Shown one piece after another: positions 48,734-58,644 of a stretch of 64,000 bases of DNA. Each line of letters starts with the position of its first letter. Positions within the stretch are counted from its first letter, which is position 1. A model generated the notes under the pieces. It was not told the DNA's origin and made no database searches. It saw only the letters and a program-made list of their open reading frames with translations. A program made the translations under genes and the position numbers. This DNA comes from Rhododendron vialii (Eukaryota > Streptophyta > Magnoliopsida > Ericales > Ericaceae), in contig NC_080557.1 in the NCBI RefSeq assembly GCF_030253575.1, positions 48,281,501 to 48,345,500 on the forward strand. Direction: 5' to 3'.

Positions 48734-48955
48734 ATCATGTTGCTAAATGAAACATTCTTGCACCACAAAAATTGCAAGGAAGTTATGAAGGAGAAGGATT
48801 GCGACGGACAGACGCTGCTGAGGGCATTTGACTATTTAGTCAAAACACGAGAATGAAGGAAAGCCATTCTTGACGAATAGTGTCATACACCAATCAATGT
48901 CGGTAGAAGGTTTTTGTAAGAAAGTTGTCGAGGATGAATCATCTTCTTAAACTCG
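48734..48955 (+). pseudogene. Inverted, broken copy of the 47878 remnant
   Basis: It reads LLNETFLHHKNCKEVMKEKD, CDGQTLLRAFDYLVKTRE, then a stop, with recognisable further homology to about 48950 interrupted by more stops. Together with 47878-48039 it forms an inverted pair about 0.7 kb apart. Confidence 0.4.
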
Positions 48956-49936
48956 TTCCTTCCATAGTGAGGTGACGTTCAGTCGGTTCTCCGTAATTTC
49001 TTTAATTCTAAGAGCAAAGCAAATTCTCCAAGTTGTGCAGATAACTTGGAGAAATGAACATGCATATCTTAATTGGACGGAAAATTCCTCGTGACGTCGA
49101 AACTTCACTCGCGGGACCGGTTGGTTTCTCTTGTAATACCGTACCTCTTTCGGAGCAGTGATCATCTTTTCTTCTACATTGAAGACTTTGCAAAAGTCCT
49201 AATTGACATGTCTTTCCCCACTACGTGACAATTCTAACCCAAAGCCTATAACCTCGTTTTTTTCTCACCCATCCAAAGATGGACTTCACTGGCGAACATA
49301 ACTGGTGGGTATGATCACCCGTTATGTTCTCTTTAAACTTGGATATATATGCATCCGCTGTGAAACTGCACTGTCCTTTTCAGTAAACTGAAAATTGGCG
49401 GGTGACCTGTGATCTGTGTTGGAAGAAGACCCACGGGGTACTCGTATGTGCAACGAGTACCTCGTAGGTGTCGGTGTCAGCAGTGATTGGTGGTGGAAAA
49501 TTCGTGAGTAGAGATGCATATAAGAGGGAGAGTGAGAACTGAAAACAAAATGACTCTTAATTTCTCCGAGCTGAATGGGATTGATTGGAATTAGAAATTC
49601 AAAGAATTTTTGATAAGGATGAAAATGTTACTATAAACAAAACGTGTGGGATCTGGTTAAGTCTTTGGTTGTGAATCAAAGTAGGGGCGAGTAAATAGCG
49701 GAATTTTTTTTTTTTTTAGTGGTTCTTAGTTATTGTTAATATAAAAAAATACTAGGCAAAAAGACCAATTCAACCTCTGTTGAGGCTCATCTTGTCTTGA
49801 CTGTTAGATGAAACTAACAGAATTGACCAACAAACAGTCGTACCACTTGTGGAAAAAAGGCATATTCCGATCGAACAGCACAAATTTCAGTTCCAAAACA
49901 CATGCAGGTTACAGCATTGTCAGCATAGATAAGAAA

Positions 49937-50470
49937 TCAGTTCAACAAATCAGATAAAACACGATACAAATTGAAAATAGTCGCTCTCCTAGATCTCATT
50001 CTTCCTCCACTGACGTCGTCACAATCAAATCCACAGCCACACTGCGGGCACTCGTCAAAGCCATCGACGGAGAAATCGGCGGAGGTGATTCCGACGGAGA
50101 ATTCGAGCTCGTCCCCATCGCGAATGACCTCAGCAATGTTGAGCCAGAAGAAGAGTACTTTGACGCTGATTCCGCTCAGCTTGTACAGCTTGTCCGTGGT
50201 TATGACGCCCGTGATTGTGGACTTGTACTTGAGCTTGTAGCTGCTGATGGTGAATGTGCAGCTGCTGTTCAAGTAAGCCGAGAATTTTCCTGTTGACGTG
50301 TCCAGTTCGTAGCCGGTGACGCCTTGTGGGAGAAGACCGATGGGGAAATCGTATTCCTCTAGGACTTCGTACGCCGTGAGCGTGTCATTGACGGCGGCGG
50401 CGGAGGAGGATGAGGTTGAGAGAGTGAGTACAAGGAGTAGGAAGAGGCAATGAGCAAACTGTGAAGACAT
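49937..50470 (-). CDS. DUF538 family secreted protein (copy 1)
   Basis: A single-exon gene of 177 residues. The N-terminus MSSQFAHCLFLLLVLTLSTS is a signal peptide likely cut after the Ala-rich stretch. The DUF538 core follows: TAYEVLEEYDFPIGLLPQGV, TGYELDTSTGKF, LKYKSTITGVITTDKLYKLS, GISVKVLFFWLNIAEV and ELEFSVGITSADF. A Cys motif CPQCGCGFDC ends the domain. The family is plant-specific and fused in the literature to trichome, stress and pathogen phenotypes; the biochemical role is not settled. A CT microsatellite lies just above the ATG. The paralogue at 54220-54708 shares strand and architecture. Confidence 0.92.
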   Translation of the reverse strand: MSSQFAHCLFLLLVLTLSTSSSSAAAVNDTLTAYEVLEEYDFPIGLLPQGVTGYELDTSTGKFSAYLNSSCTFTISSYKLKYKSTITGVITTDKLYKLSGISVKVLFFWLNIAEVIRDGDELEFSVGITSADFSVDGFDECPQCGCGFDCDDVSGGRMRSRRATIFNLYRVLSDLLN

Positions 50471-50486
50471 CGGTGGAGGATCGCCT

Positions 50487-50489
<3 letters not shown>

Positions 50490-50525
<36 letters not shown>
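50490..50525 (+). repeat. (TC)n microsatellite in the DUF538 leader
   Basis: About 18 TC units lie 20 bases upstream of the copy-1 start codon (GA on the coding strand). Confidence 0.9.
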
Positions 50526-50529
<4 letters not shown>

Positions 50530-52993
50530 CAAGATGGAGAAATTATGGTTTGTTGGGAGTGGGAGTGGGAGTGAAGGGGGGTTGGAAAATTGGATTTGTC
50601 GGTCAATTTGATGCAGTTCCAATGCTAAATAGCAAAAAATGGTCATTTAATAAGTTAAAAGTGTCGTGAGTGTTTACGTCATATTTAACTAACCGCCTAT
50701 CGATTATCAACTAAAAAGCGACAATTATGAGAATGCTTCATATTTTATTAATAATATAACTAATTTTTATTTCTTTTATTTGTTTCTATTTTAATGAAAT
50801 GCAGGACACTTGGCTTGTTCCTTCACATGTGGAAGTTAAAAAAACATTTGTCGTGTTCCTACACATTTGAAAGGAAGTGGGAAGTTATTTCGACTAGTGG
50901 AAGCAAATGATTGAATGAAGACTAGTGGAGAAGTTAAGAAGTTATTTCCTACGTTTTTGTTTTCTATAAATAGTCTTTTAAGACTTCATTGTAATTCCTC
51001 TCCAACAAATCAAAGTCTATATTTATTTGTCTTAATTTTTGGCACTACTAACCCATTCGGGTTATAATTAGGAGTAGGAGTAGAATTTCATATTCTAAGT
51101 TTAACTTAGGATCTTCAATGTGTCGCTCACAGCGATAGATCAATCGTTGAAGATTAATGGAAGTTTCTTCCATTCGTCTTCTTTCTTATCACCAATCTCA
51201 CATTTGACTCGACTGTCATTTCTCTTCCGGTGAAGTCCTGAAATACGGCGTGGAACCACGGATCCGTCTAGGGGAGACATGGTCAAATTCACCCTTATTT
51301 TTGTTGTTGGCTTTGTTTCCCGAAATGTCTGTCGATTTCGATCGACGGAAAAATTGGTAAACAGTGAGTCATGCTACACGTGATGAAATATTGAGATGTT
51401 ATGCATAATATTTTATCGATTATTTTATTTTAAGTTACGCTATTCCGTTATGAGGTGTCAAAAAAAATCTACAACAATTATGTGAAGAAAATATTGGGAT
51501 GTTATGCATAATATTTTGTCGATATTTTTTTTTAATTTACCCCATTCCGTTATGAGATGTCAAAAAAAAAAAAAATCTACAACAATTGGCCTTTTCAAAT
51601 GCCAAACAATGGCTTTAAGTCAAATTTAGCACAAAAATAACAAAACTATTTTCAATTTCACATCAAATGTCAGACAATGATTTAACCGTCACGAGCAAGT
51701 AAAATGAAAAGAAAGAGAGAATTTTAGAAAGACACCCTGAACTCACACATCAATATCTCATAAATACCTGAACTTCATGGTATTTTGATGCAGCAGGCAG
51801 TTGAGTTTGTTGTCGCAGGGATGGATGTTGTAGCAGGGAGCTTGATGATTCTATGCTCAGTCGCATAATCTGTTAAAATGACATTCGCTCCTGCACTCAA
51901 TCATCAGTCTGCGCTCACATTCTCAATTCTCGCATTCATGTATTCTAGTTTGGTGGAGTTTTTCAAAAATGCTTAAACATTTTCGTTCGCGCTTCTGTAC
52001 CCGCATCCGTATGCGCGTTATGTGACCACTGGATGAGCTCTATCTAATCAGCTACCCAACCACGTGGTTTCACGTTTCTCGTGGCAGTCTGCCAGATGAG
52101 TTCTAAAAAGTACTCAACGCCTTTATTTTTATTTTTCCACTAGTAGGAGTATAAAATTTGTCTGCCCACTTCATGAATTCAAGCAATAAATTTACCCAAA
52201 GCAAGCACGTAAATTAAGAAGCAACAGGCTTGTCTGCAGTCCAAACGTGGACGGCAGAAGTGTGGTTAGAGTGTTCGCAACCGTCGGATGAAATTTTTAA
52301 CAGTCGAGATTTAAAAAAAATTTTAAAAAGTTTGGACTGTTAGATGTAAAGATGAACGGCTGTAATTGAACTGCAGGACTTTCTGCAGTTAGACGGCAGA
52401 GAATCCGCCTCCATTAAGAAGCTAGGAGTAGCTAAGATAAAAACAAAGATAAACGCGTGGTCCTGCAAGTGAATGTGTACGAAAAAGCTGTCGTAAAGTT
52501 TCGTTGTTCGTTCCGTCGTCGACCCTATCTATGTTTCTACGATGGCCCAAGAACACGCTCATTCTTCAGCCGTAGAGAGACTTTTGAATTGCGAGGTACC
52601 ATTACGAGCTCAATATATACGAACAGGTCCAGACTCATGGACGCGCGGATCAGAGTTTTCGAAACACCGCTATGTGGTGTTTTATATATATATATGTATT
52701 AGGATACACCTATGTATCGTAGAATACGTTACCGTATCGTGAAAATTCTATAAAAAAGAATACAGGATAGAATACGAACGGTTTTTCAGAGGAGACGATA
52801 AGATATGTGTGCGGTATCGTAGTTTTTGAACAAAGAAGCGGCGGTGGTACGGATTTTTCTCTCTGAGCTCATGAGCTTATATTATGATTTATGAGAGAAC
52901 CTTTTATGTTTTCCTCAAAATATGACGTTTGAGCTACAATTATCCGTATAATAAAGCATGCATGTAATCACGCCCTACTCAAATGTAGAGAGG
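50526..52993. other. Spacer between the DUF538 genes, left part
   Basis: No gene is supported. The stretch 50930-51290 has a TATAAATAG box, a TCATTGTAATTCC leader and a CGTGGAACCACGG palindrome, resembling LTR sequence without definable ends. A tandem duplication at 51383-51597 is listed separately. A possible MITE lies around 52225-52410. Confidence 0.45.
51383..51597 (+). repeat. Tandem duplication, about 110-bp unit
   Basis: Two adjacent units share ATTGAGATGTTATGCATAAT (second unit with G for A), TATTCCGTTATGAG and TCTACAACAATT. The second has a longer A run. Confidence 0.8.
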
Positions 52994-53293
52994 GCCATCA
53001 TGGTGGTAGCCCAGTTGGCACAGGTGATGGGCTTAAGTGCCTCTCCTTCCATGTGCACTCGGGTTCGAGCCCCTCCAGTTGCAAAAAAATATATGAGCTG
53101 GAGGGACGCATGGAGGGTTCTGTGCCAGCTGTGCGCCTAGGTGATGCTGTGGTGACGGTCTGTCCTCTCGGACAGTAGCTATGGCTCTAACCGGACATTC
53201 CACAGCAGGTTGGGAGCCCCTATGGTCACGACCAAGGGGGTTGCTACGCCGTTCGCCCCCTCCTACCCTTTTGTTATTCAAAAAAAAAAAAAA
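52994..53293 (+). mobile_element. tRNA-derived SINE with intact target duplication
   Basis: A 300-bp element begins GCCATCATGGTGGTAGCCCA (A-box region, GTGGTAGCCCAGTTGG) and has a B box GGGTTCGAGCCCC about 50 bases on, together an internal RNA polymerase III promoter. It ends TTTTGTTATTC plus a poly(A) tail. An exact 13-bp direct repeat AAATGTAGAGAGG flanks it at 52981-52993 and 53294-53306. The intact duplication and long A tail suggest a fairly recent insertion. The open frame at 53033-53281 (-) is only a shadow of it. Confidence 0.92.
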
Positions 53294-53410
53294 AAATGTA
53301 GAGAGGCGTATTCATAAACTAGAGTTGAATTAAAGTTACTGGAAGATGTCACAAGAGCATCCACACAAAAGAATGCTATTTTTTCATTGTCATTCGCATT
53401 TGTGGGTAAT

Positions 53411-53449
53411 GAAAAGTATCATTGCGGATCAAAAAAGAAAAGTATCATT
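53411..53449 (+). repeat. Tiny poly(A) insertion with 13-bp direct repeats
   Basis: GAAAAGTATCATT occurs at 53411-53423 and 53437-53449. The 13 bases between are GCGGATC plus six A, sharing CGGATC-A(n) with the insertion at 29180-29199. Confidence 0.65.
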
Positions 53450-53494
53450 TGGCAAAAAAAAAACATAGAAAGGGTGCTTCTCCTTGGGCTCCAA

Positions 53495-53768
53495 ACGAAC
53501 TGAGATGCTTGCGAGCAATTCATGACTCGGCTCAACTCTTTTAGTAATTGAGCCGACCTCAAACTTGAGTTTTGGGCCCATTAACTAAACGAGCCGAGCT
53601 CGACAGTCAGAAGTTCGGCTCGGCTCACAAAAACTCGGCTCGTTTGTATAAGTTCGGCTCGTTAAGTAAATTAGCTTAGCTCCGCTCGTTTACAACCGAG
53701 CCAAATTCGAGTTTTAAGCTCGTTTAGTGAGCTTCAATACTGTAAAGCTCGACTCATTTACACCCCTA
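53495..53768. mobile_element. Degraded hAT-like repeat related to 13455-13715
   Basis: It is dense in CGGCTCG, GAGCCGA and AAGCTCG motifs and ends in CATTTACACCCCTAGC, a common plant hAT-type terminus. Exact ends were not resolved. Confidence 0.5.
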
Positions 53769-54219
53769 GCTACACCCATGTATGCCAATTTGTCTTTTGC
53801 CATTCTCATTTCACCCTCCCTCTCTCACAATAAAAAAATGACAACTTTGCCAAATATTTTGCCAAAATTTGAGAAAAGAAATGGCAACAAATTGTGGCAA
53901 ATTTAGCGACCGGTGTGTTTCCTATAACAAAGTCCATTCATTCTATCTCAAATCGTAGGTTGATAAGGGAAACAAGAAAGGGAACAAAGAAGATCGAACA
54001 CGAACAGATATAAAGTTGAAGGGATTGTCGATCTGGAACTTTTTTCAAATGTCAAAGGATGTCCGTTATTTTCACCCAAAGCTATGAGTAAGACTTGATT
54101 TCCTCATTTGTGTTTCTCGTAAATAAAGTACTAGTACGTAGGACGTTACAGCGACAGTAGAGATTCATAAAACAAGAACATGAGAACCAAAAAACTTGTA
54201 AGAAATTAAGAGAAAACAA

Positions 54220-54708
54220 CTAAGAAGAAGCCACAAACCGATTCAACTTGACATTCCTCCTCCCTTGCTGATTAACACAGTTCAATCCGCAACCGCACTG
54301 CGGGCACTCCAAGAAATTCTCCATCCCGAAACTCGCCGACAAAATCCCCACCGAAAACTCCAGCTCCTCCCCTCTCCTTCTCACCTCCACAATATCGAAC
54401 CAGAACAACAGAACCTTCACACTAACACCGGAAAGTTTCGTAAGTTTGTCTTTGGAAATCTTACCTTTGATCCTGGATTTGTATTTGAGGTCGTACGAAC
54501 CCTCCAGCGAGAAGCTACACGTCCCTTCCCCCAAGTACGCCTTGAAATCCCCGGTCGAGTTGTTCAGTTCGTACCCCGTCGCGCCTTTCGGGAGTAGGCC
54601 AATTGGGAAATCGAACTGCTGGAGAACTTCGTACGCCGACAGAGTCTCCTCGGCGGCGGCAGCAGAAACAAATAGGAGGAACAGGGCAATAAAAGTTGTG
54701 CAATCCAT
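54220..54708 (-). CDS. DUF538 family secreted protein (copy 2)
   Basis: A single-exon gene of 162 residues, starting at the ATG at 54708 (MDCTTFIALFLLFVSAAAAE), which begins a clear signal peptide. An in-frame ATG at 54756 would add a Glu/Arg-rich stretch made from a CT repeat and destroy the signal peptide, so it is rejected. The DUF538 core reads SAYEVLQQFDFPIGLLPKGA, YELNNSTGDFKAYL, LKYKSRIKGKISKDKLTKLS, GVSVKVLLFWFDIVEV and ELEFSVGILSASF, ending with CPQCGCGLNC as in copy 1. A TATATAAAA-like box lies at about 54770-54777. The pair matches the adjacent DUF538 genes At4g02360 and At4g02370. Confidence 0.93.
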   Translation of the reverse strand: MDCTTFIALFLLFVSAAAAEETLSAYEVLQQFDFPIGLLPKGATGYELNNSTGDFKAYLGEGTCSFSLEGSYDLKYKSRIKGKISKDKLTKLSGVSVKVLLFWFDIVEVRRRGEELEFSVGILSASFGMENFLECPQCGCGLNCVNQQGRRNVKLNRFVASS

Positions 54709-54769
54709 TTCTCTCTCTCTCTCTCTAGAAATCTGATCGCCGACTATCGGATTCATGGGTTTGGTTTTG

Positions 54770-54777
54770 TTTTATAT
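54770..54777 (-). promoter_or_regulatory. TATA box of DUF538 copy 2
   Basis: On the minus strand GCATATAAAAC lies about 65 bases upstream of the chosen start, a normal distance for a short leader. Confidence 0.55.
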
Positions 54778-55412
54778 GCATAAAGATTAAAGAGGGGGTG
54801 GGGTGGGGTGGAAAGTTGGTGCATAAACAAGTGGAGACCTAACAGTGACGGGTGACAGCACGTATGTTTTTTCATGAGAAAATTTTCAGTAAGGGATGGG
54901 TATCACGTAATCACGTGGTGTCTGCTCAGAGCATCTAAATCGTCCATTGCATTTTTGAATGGCTTGAATTTGAAGAGAGAAAAAAGATAGGGAAAACGTT
55001 GGGGTAAGAGGGGAAATAAAGTTTTAATCCGAGTCGTCAAAAAATGTAATGGACAACCCAAATGTACTAAGCAGGTATCACGTGGGCTATATCACCGGGC
55101 ACCGGAAAATTTCTCTGTTTCAGGCAATTTATCCCATTCACGCTAATTTTTTTTATTAATTTGTGTGAAAATTGCATGTTCACATTAATCAAATAAAATT
55201 TGACATTTTAGCATCTAGTTCACATTAATTAACAACTTATTCACATAATTTCACTCACAATCAACAACTAAAATTGCATCTCGTTCACACTAATTTAACA
55301 ACTTATTATTGATTAGGGTGAATAACTAACAATTCATAATCAACAACTTCTTCACGCTAACTTATTCATTAGTGTAAACGGTTTCATTTCACAATTTAAA
55401 AGTGACCGTTCT

Positions 55413-55482
55413 AGAAGGGGGTTTCCTGTAATGCAAAGCCACACTTAAGAAGGGGGTTTTCTGTAATGCAAAGCCACACTTA
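55413..55482 (+). repeat. Direct duplication of a 35-bp unit
   Basis: AGAAGGGGGTTTCCTGTAAT and the following GCAAAGCCACACTTA occur twice in succession with one base change (TTTTCTG in the second). Confidence 0.85.
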
Positions 55483-56424
55483 AGGGTTGTAATGTGCATC
55501 CAAGCCGTCCATCTAGCAATCGATGATCTAGATTTCATCTCAGCCTTTGTATATCGGAATCATCCATTGCCAAGATGAAATTAAAACCATTGATTGTCAC
55601 GACTCGGATGCCGCACTATAACTTTGTAGTGTAGCTGTGCACTATAAGACCCTGTGTCCCTTTGTGGCTTCACCTACCAACGGGTACATGGGGTCTACTC
55701 CGGGTCCTGCGCGGATTATCGGAGCTGTTCAATAATGTTTTAAAAACCGAGTGGACCCATGTAAAATTAGCTCAATCTGATATGCGCATGTGCTTGATCC
55801 AATCTTCCATTTTTCATTCAGATTTTATGATCCTGAAATCTTTTTCAATCCACCATATATTCATTTTTATCATCGTTTTTGGCAAAAAGTTATAGTAGTT
55901 TCGTATATCCTTTAATCGCTCTTTAAATATTTTTCCCTTTGTTCTCCTTATTAGGGCATTAGTGTTGGAACAGAATTAGACTTCGAAACGAAGAATTATT
56001 TTCTCATTATCTTTCATTATGCACTAGTAAAAAAATAGAAGACAAATAACTTTATCTTGTTGGAAAATTAATATACAGTATAAAAGGTCAGTATATTTAT
56101 ATGGTGGATTAGGTATCTACATGTGCATGTCTTTCAAATGGAAAATACATGTTGAAGAGAAAACAATGGACACTGACTATCAAAATCAAAATACTATGAC
56201 CCCGTTCGATTAAGAGTTTTGGGTTGCTCTCATTTTTCTCTCTATCTCTCTCCAATCATTATCTTATTTCCAATCATTACTCTATTTCTCTTTAAACTTA
56301 TTACCTATAAATCTAAATTCAAAATCCCGAAAGGGTCATAAGATACATAAGTAAACAAAAGTAGGTATAACTAAGTCTAATTTTACATTAAAATAATAAT
56401 AGTTAAAAACTTAACTTTAACTTA

Positions 56425-56740
56425 ACTTAAATCTAAATTTTTTGTCTTTATTTAAATTTTTTTCGCATTTGTTAGTTTTGCGCCAAATTTTGTGGGTTAT
56501 TGATTCGTCTCGACGAGAGGAATCGAAAAAGTAATTTTGTTTACTTTTACCCAAGTATTTTGAGAAATAACCACTTTTTAGCAAAAAAAAAAATTTACTT
56601 TTTAGGCTAAAAATTGGTTATTTCTCAAAATATTTGGATAAAAGTAAAAAAAATTACTTTTCCGATTTAAGTAAAAAAATTTGGTGCAAAAAAAATTTAA
56701 ATAAGGACAAAATTTTCAAATTTAAATTAAGTTAATAAAA
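56425..56740. repeat. Fold-back repeat, family A
   Basis: Inverted arms carry GCATTTGTTAGTTTTGCGCC, CGACGAGAGGAATCGAAAAA and, nearer the centre, a TATTTTGAGAAATAACCA palindrome. The modules match those at 6355-6720 and inside the Mutator-like element at 34954. Confidence 0.7.
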
Positions 56741-58253
56741 AACGCAGCCTTATTTTTGTTGATTGTTGTGCAATCTGGCAATTTGCACCAATTACATTTC
56801 AAGAGTCGATTCTCAGACCGGTTCTGTGAATATTTTTCAAGGAATCTAGTAAAAAAAATGTTGCTGATTCTGATTTCGTGCACCTATCTATGTATTTTCT
56901 TGATCTCGGGTGTCCGAACTAGCTTACGTGTACCTATCTGTGTTTGAAACACATTGCTAACAATATCAGTAGCTAAAGTGAAAATGCAACTCAATAGTCA
57001 AAGACCAAAAAATTTCCAAGAACCCAAGAACCAAGCTCAACAGATAAAGCAATGAAATACCACCCCTGCTTTTGTACAATGAAATTCCAATGAACTCGAG
57101 TTATCACTTACCACGGAAGGAAAACGAAAGAAGGGGAGAGAAGTCTGTGATCTCAAGTATTTACCTGATACGGCGGAATCAACTCTTTGGTGAAAATATA
57201 ATTGTGGGATTTTGCAGGCATATCATCCTCATTTGATCTTCTCTCCACCCTCAAATAAACACATCCAATCAAGCTTGAAGCAAGAAGTGAAATGTTTAGA
57301 GGCTTATCAAGGTTATGTGAGAGAGTTGGTAAAAGCTCAAGAGATGTCAAATATACAATGAACAGATAGCAACTTTCCAACCAGGGAATGTGTTAATAAG
57401 CCTTTTAAGTTTTAACTTAAGGGCTCGTTTGGATGCGGGATTAGATTTGGAGGTGTTATGTAAGAAGGGGGGATTGGATAGTAAAGGGTATTGGTTAATA
57501 ATGGATAACCCACATTGATGTGATATTTATAAAGGGGATATTAAATAGTATGATGTTTGGATGAGGTATTAGAGAAGGGAGATAAAATAAGCCTTTGTTT
57601 GGATGGAGGATTAGTAGGGGTATAAGGGAGGGGGATTGATGTAAAAAGCTATTAAATGACTTTTTTGCCCTTATGCAGTGTTTTTTGACAAAATTTGTTA
57701 GTTTCATTATAATTAGAATAAATACGTATTTACCATTAATTTTTGATAAAATGAATTCAGTTAAGCTAAAAAATGTTTAGGCCTTAAAATTTTCGAATAT
57801 TTTTTTTTTAAAAAACGAAATTCATAAAATTAGTTTTGTTAGATGCTGTAAACTTTAATTTTTTGTTATGATTTTTTTTTAAAAATCAGAGTTATATGGT
57901 TTATTAGTTTGAAAGTAATTTAATTATGGTGGTAGTTGAAGCATATGGTTAGTAGGTTGAACAACTTTGTTTGGCAAATTTTTTCTATAAATAAATTTCA
58001 TTTTTTGTTCATATCATCATTCTAATTTGTGTTTTCATATTCTCCCTATTTTTTTGATCAATTGAATGGCACGCCGGACTTGAAGCGAGAAGAAGGAGTT
58101 GCTCGAAAATCTTATGAGTAGTTGCTTTGTACCATTGTAATGTAATGTATCTTCATTTCCAAAATCTTGAAAATAAATATACAAACTTCATTCAGAATGA
58201 AATATAAGTGCCAACAATTGCATTTACATTACCAAATATTTTATCAGAAATCC

Positions 58254-58644
58254 TATTGGTACCGACGGTACCCATAGGGAAAATGCACCGACGGCCACCG
58301 GACGGCCGTCTCCGGTCACCGGACGGCCGATCCGAGCCGTCCAAAAATTTTAAAAAATAAAACCGAGGGGCCCTACGCGAGAATCAATGACATCCGAGGT
58401 GTGTAGGGTACTTGATCCGAGTACCCCTTTTTCGTGTATATACACGTATATACAAATATACACGAAAAATGGGTGCTCGGATCAAGTACCCTACACACCT
58501 CGGATGCCATTGATTCTCGCGTAAGGCCCCTCGGTTTTATTTTTTAAAATTTTTGGACGGCTCGGATCGGCCGTCCGGTGACCGGAGACGGCCGTCCGGT
58601 GGCCGTCGGTGCATTTTCCCTATGGGTACCGTCGGTACCCATAG
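58254..58644. repeat. Near-perfect palindrome of 391 bp
   Basis: Two arms of roughly 170-190 bases are almost exact inverted copies: GGTACCGACGGTACCCATAG, GCACCGACGGCCACCGGACG, and the CCTACACACCTCGGAT stretch reappear inverted. The centre near 58440-58465 is CGTGTATATACACG-rich. Transcribed, it would fold into a long hairpin. It lies within the Harbinger-like element. No clean target duplication was found. Confidence 0.9.

Larger units (their letters stand above)
44858..49936. other. Spacer between the LEA gene and the first DUF538 gene
   Basis: About 5 kb without a confirmed gene. It holds a TIR element (45704-46332), tandem repeats (46370-46578), a hAT element (46815-47550) and two inverted gene-like remnants (47878 and 48734). 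From 48950 to 49936 I see nothing definite. Confidence 0.5.
54778..57420. other. Spacer upstream of DUF538 copy 2
   Basis: No gene is supported. It contains a 35-bp tandem duplication (55413-55482), repeated AT-rich CACATTAATTAACAACTT-like units (about 55140-55380) and a family A fold-back repeat (56425-56740). Confidence 0.5.

Noticed and set aside
54709-54756. Upstream start for DUF538 copy 2
   Set aside because: It adds a charged RERERE stretch from a CT repeat ahead of an otherwise perfect signal peptide.
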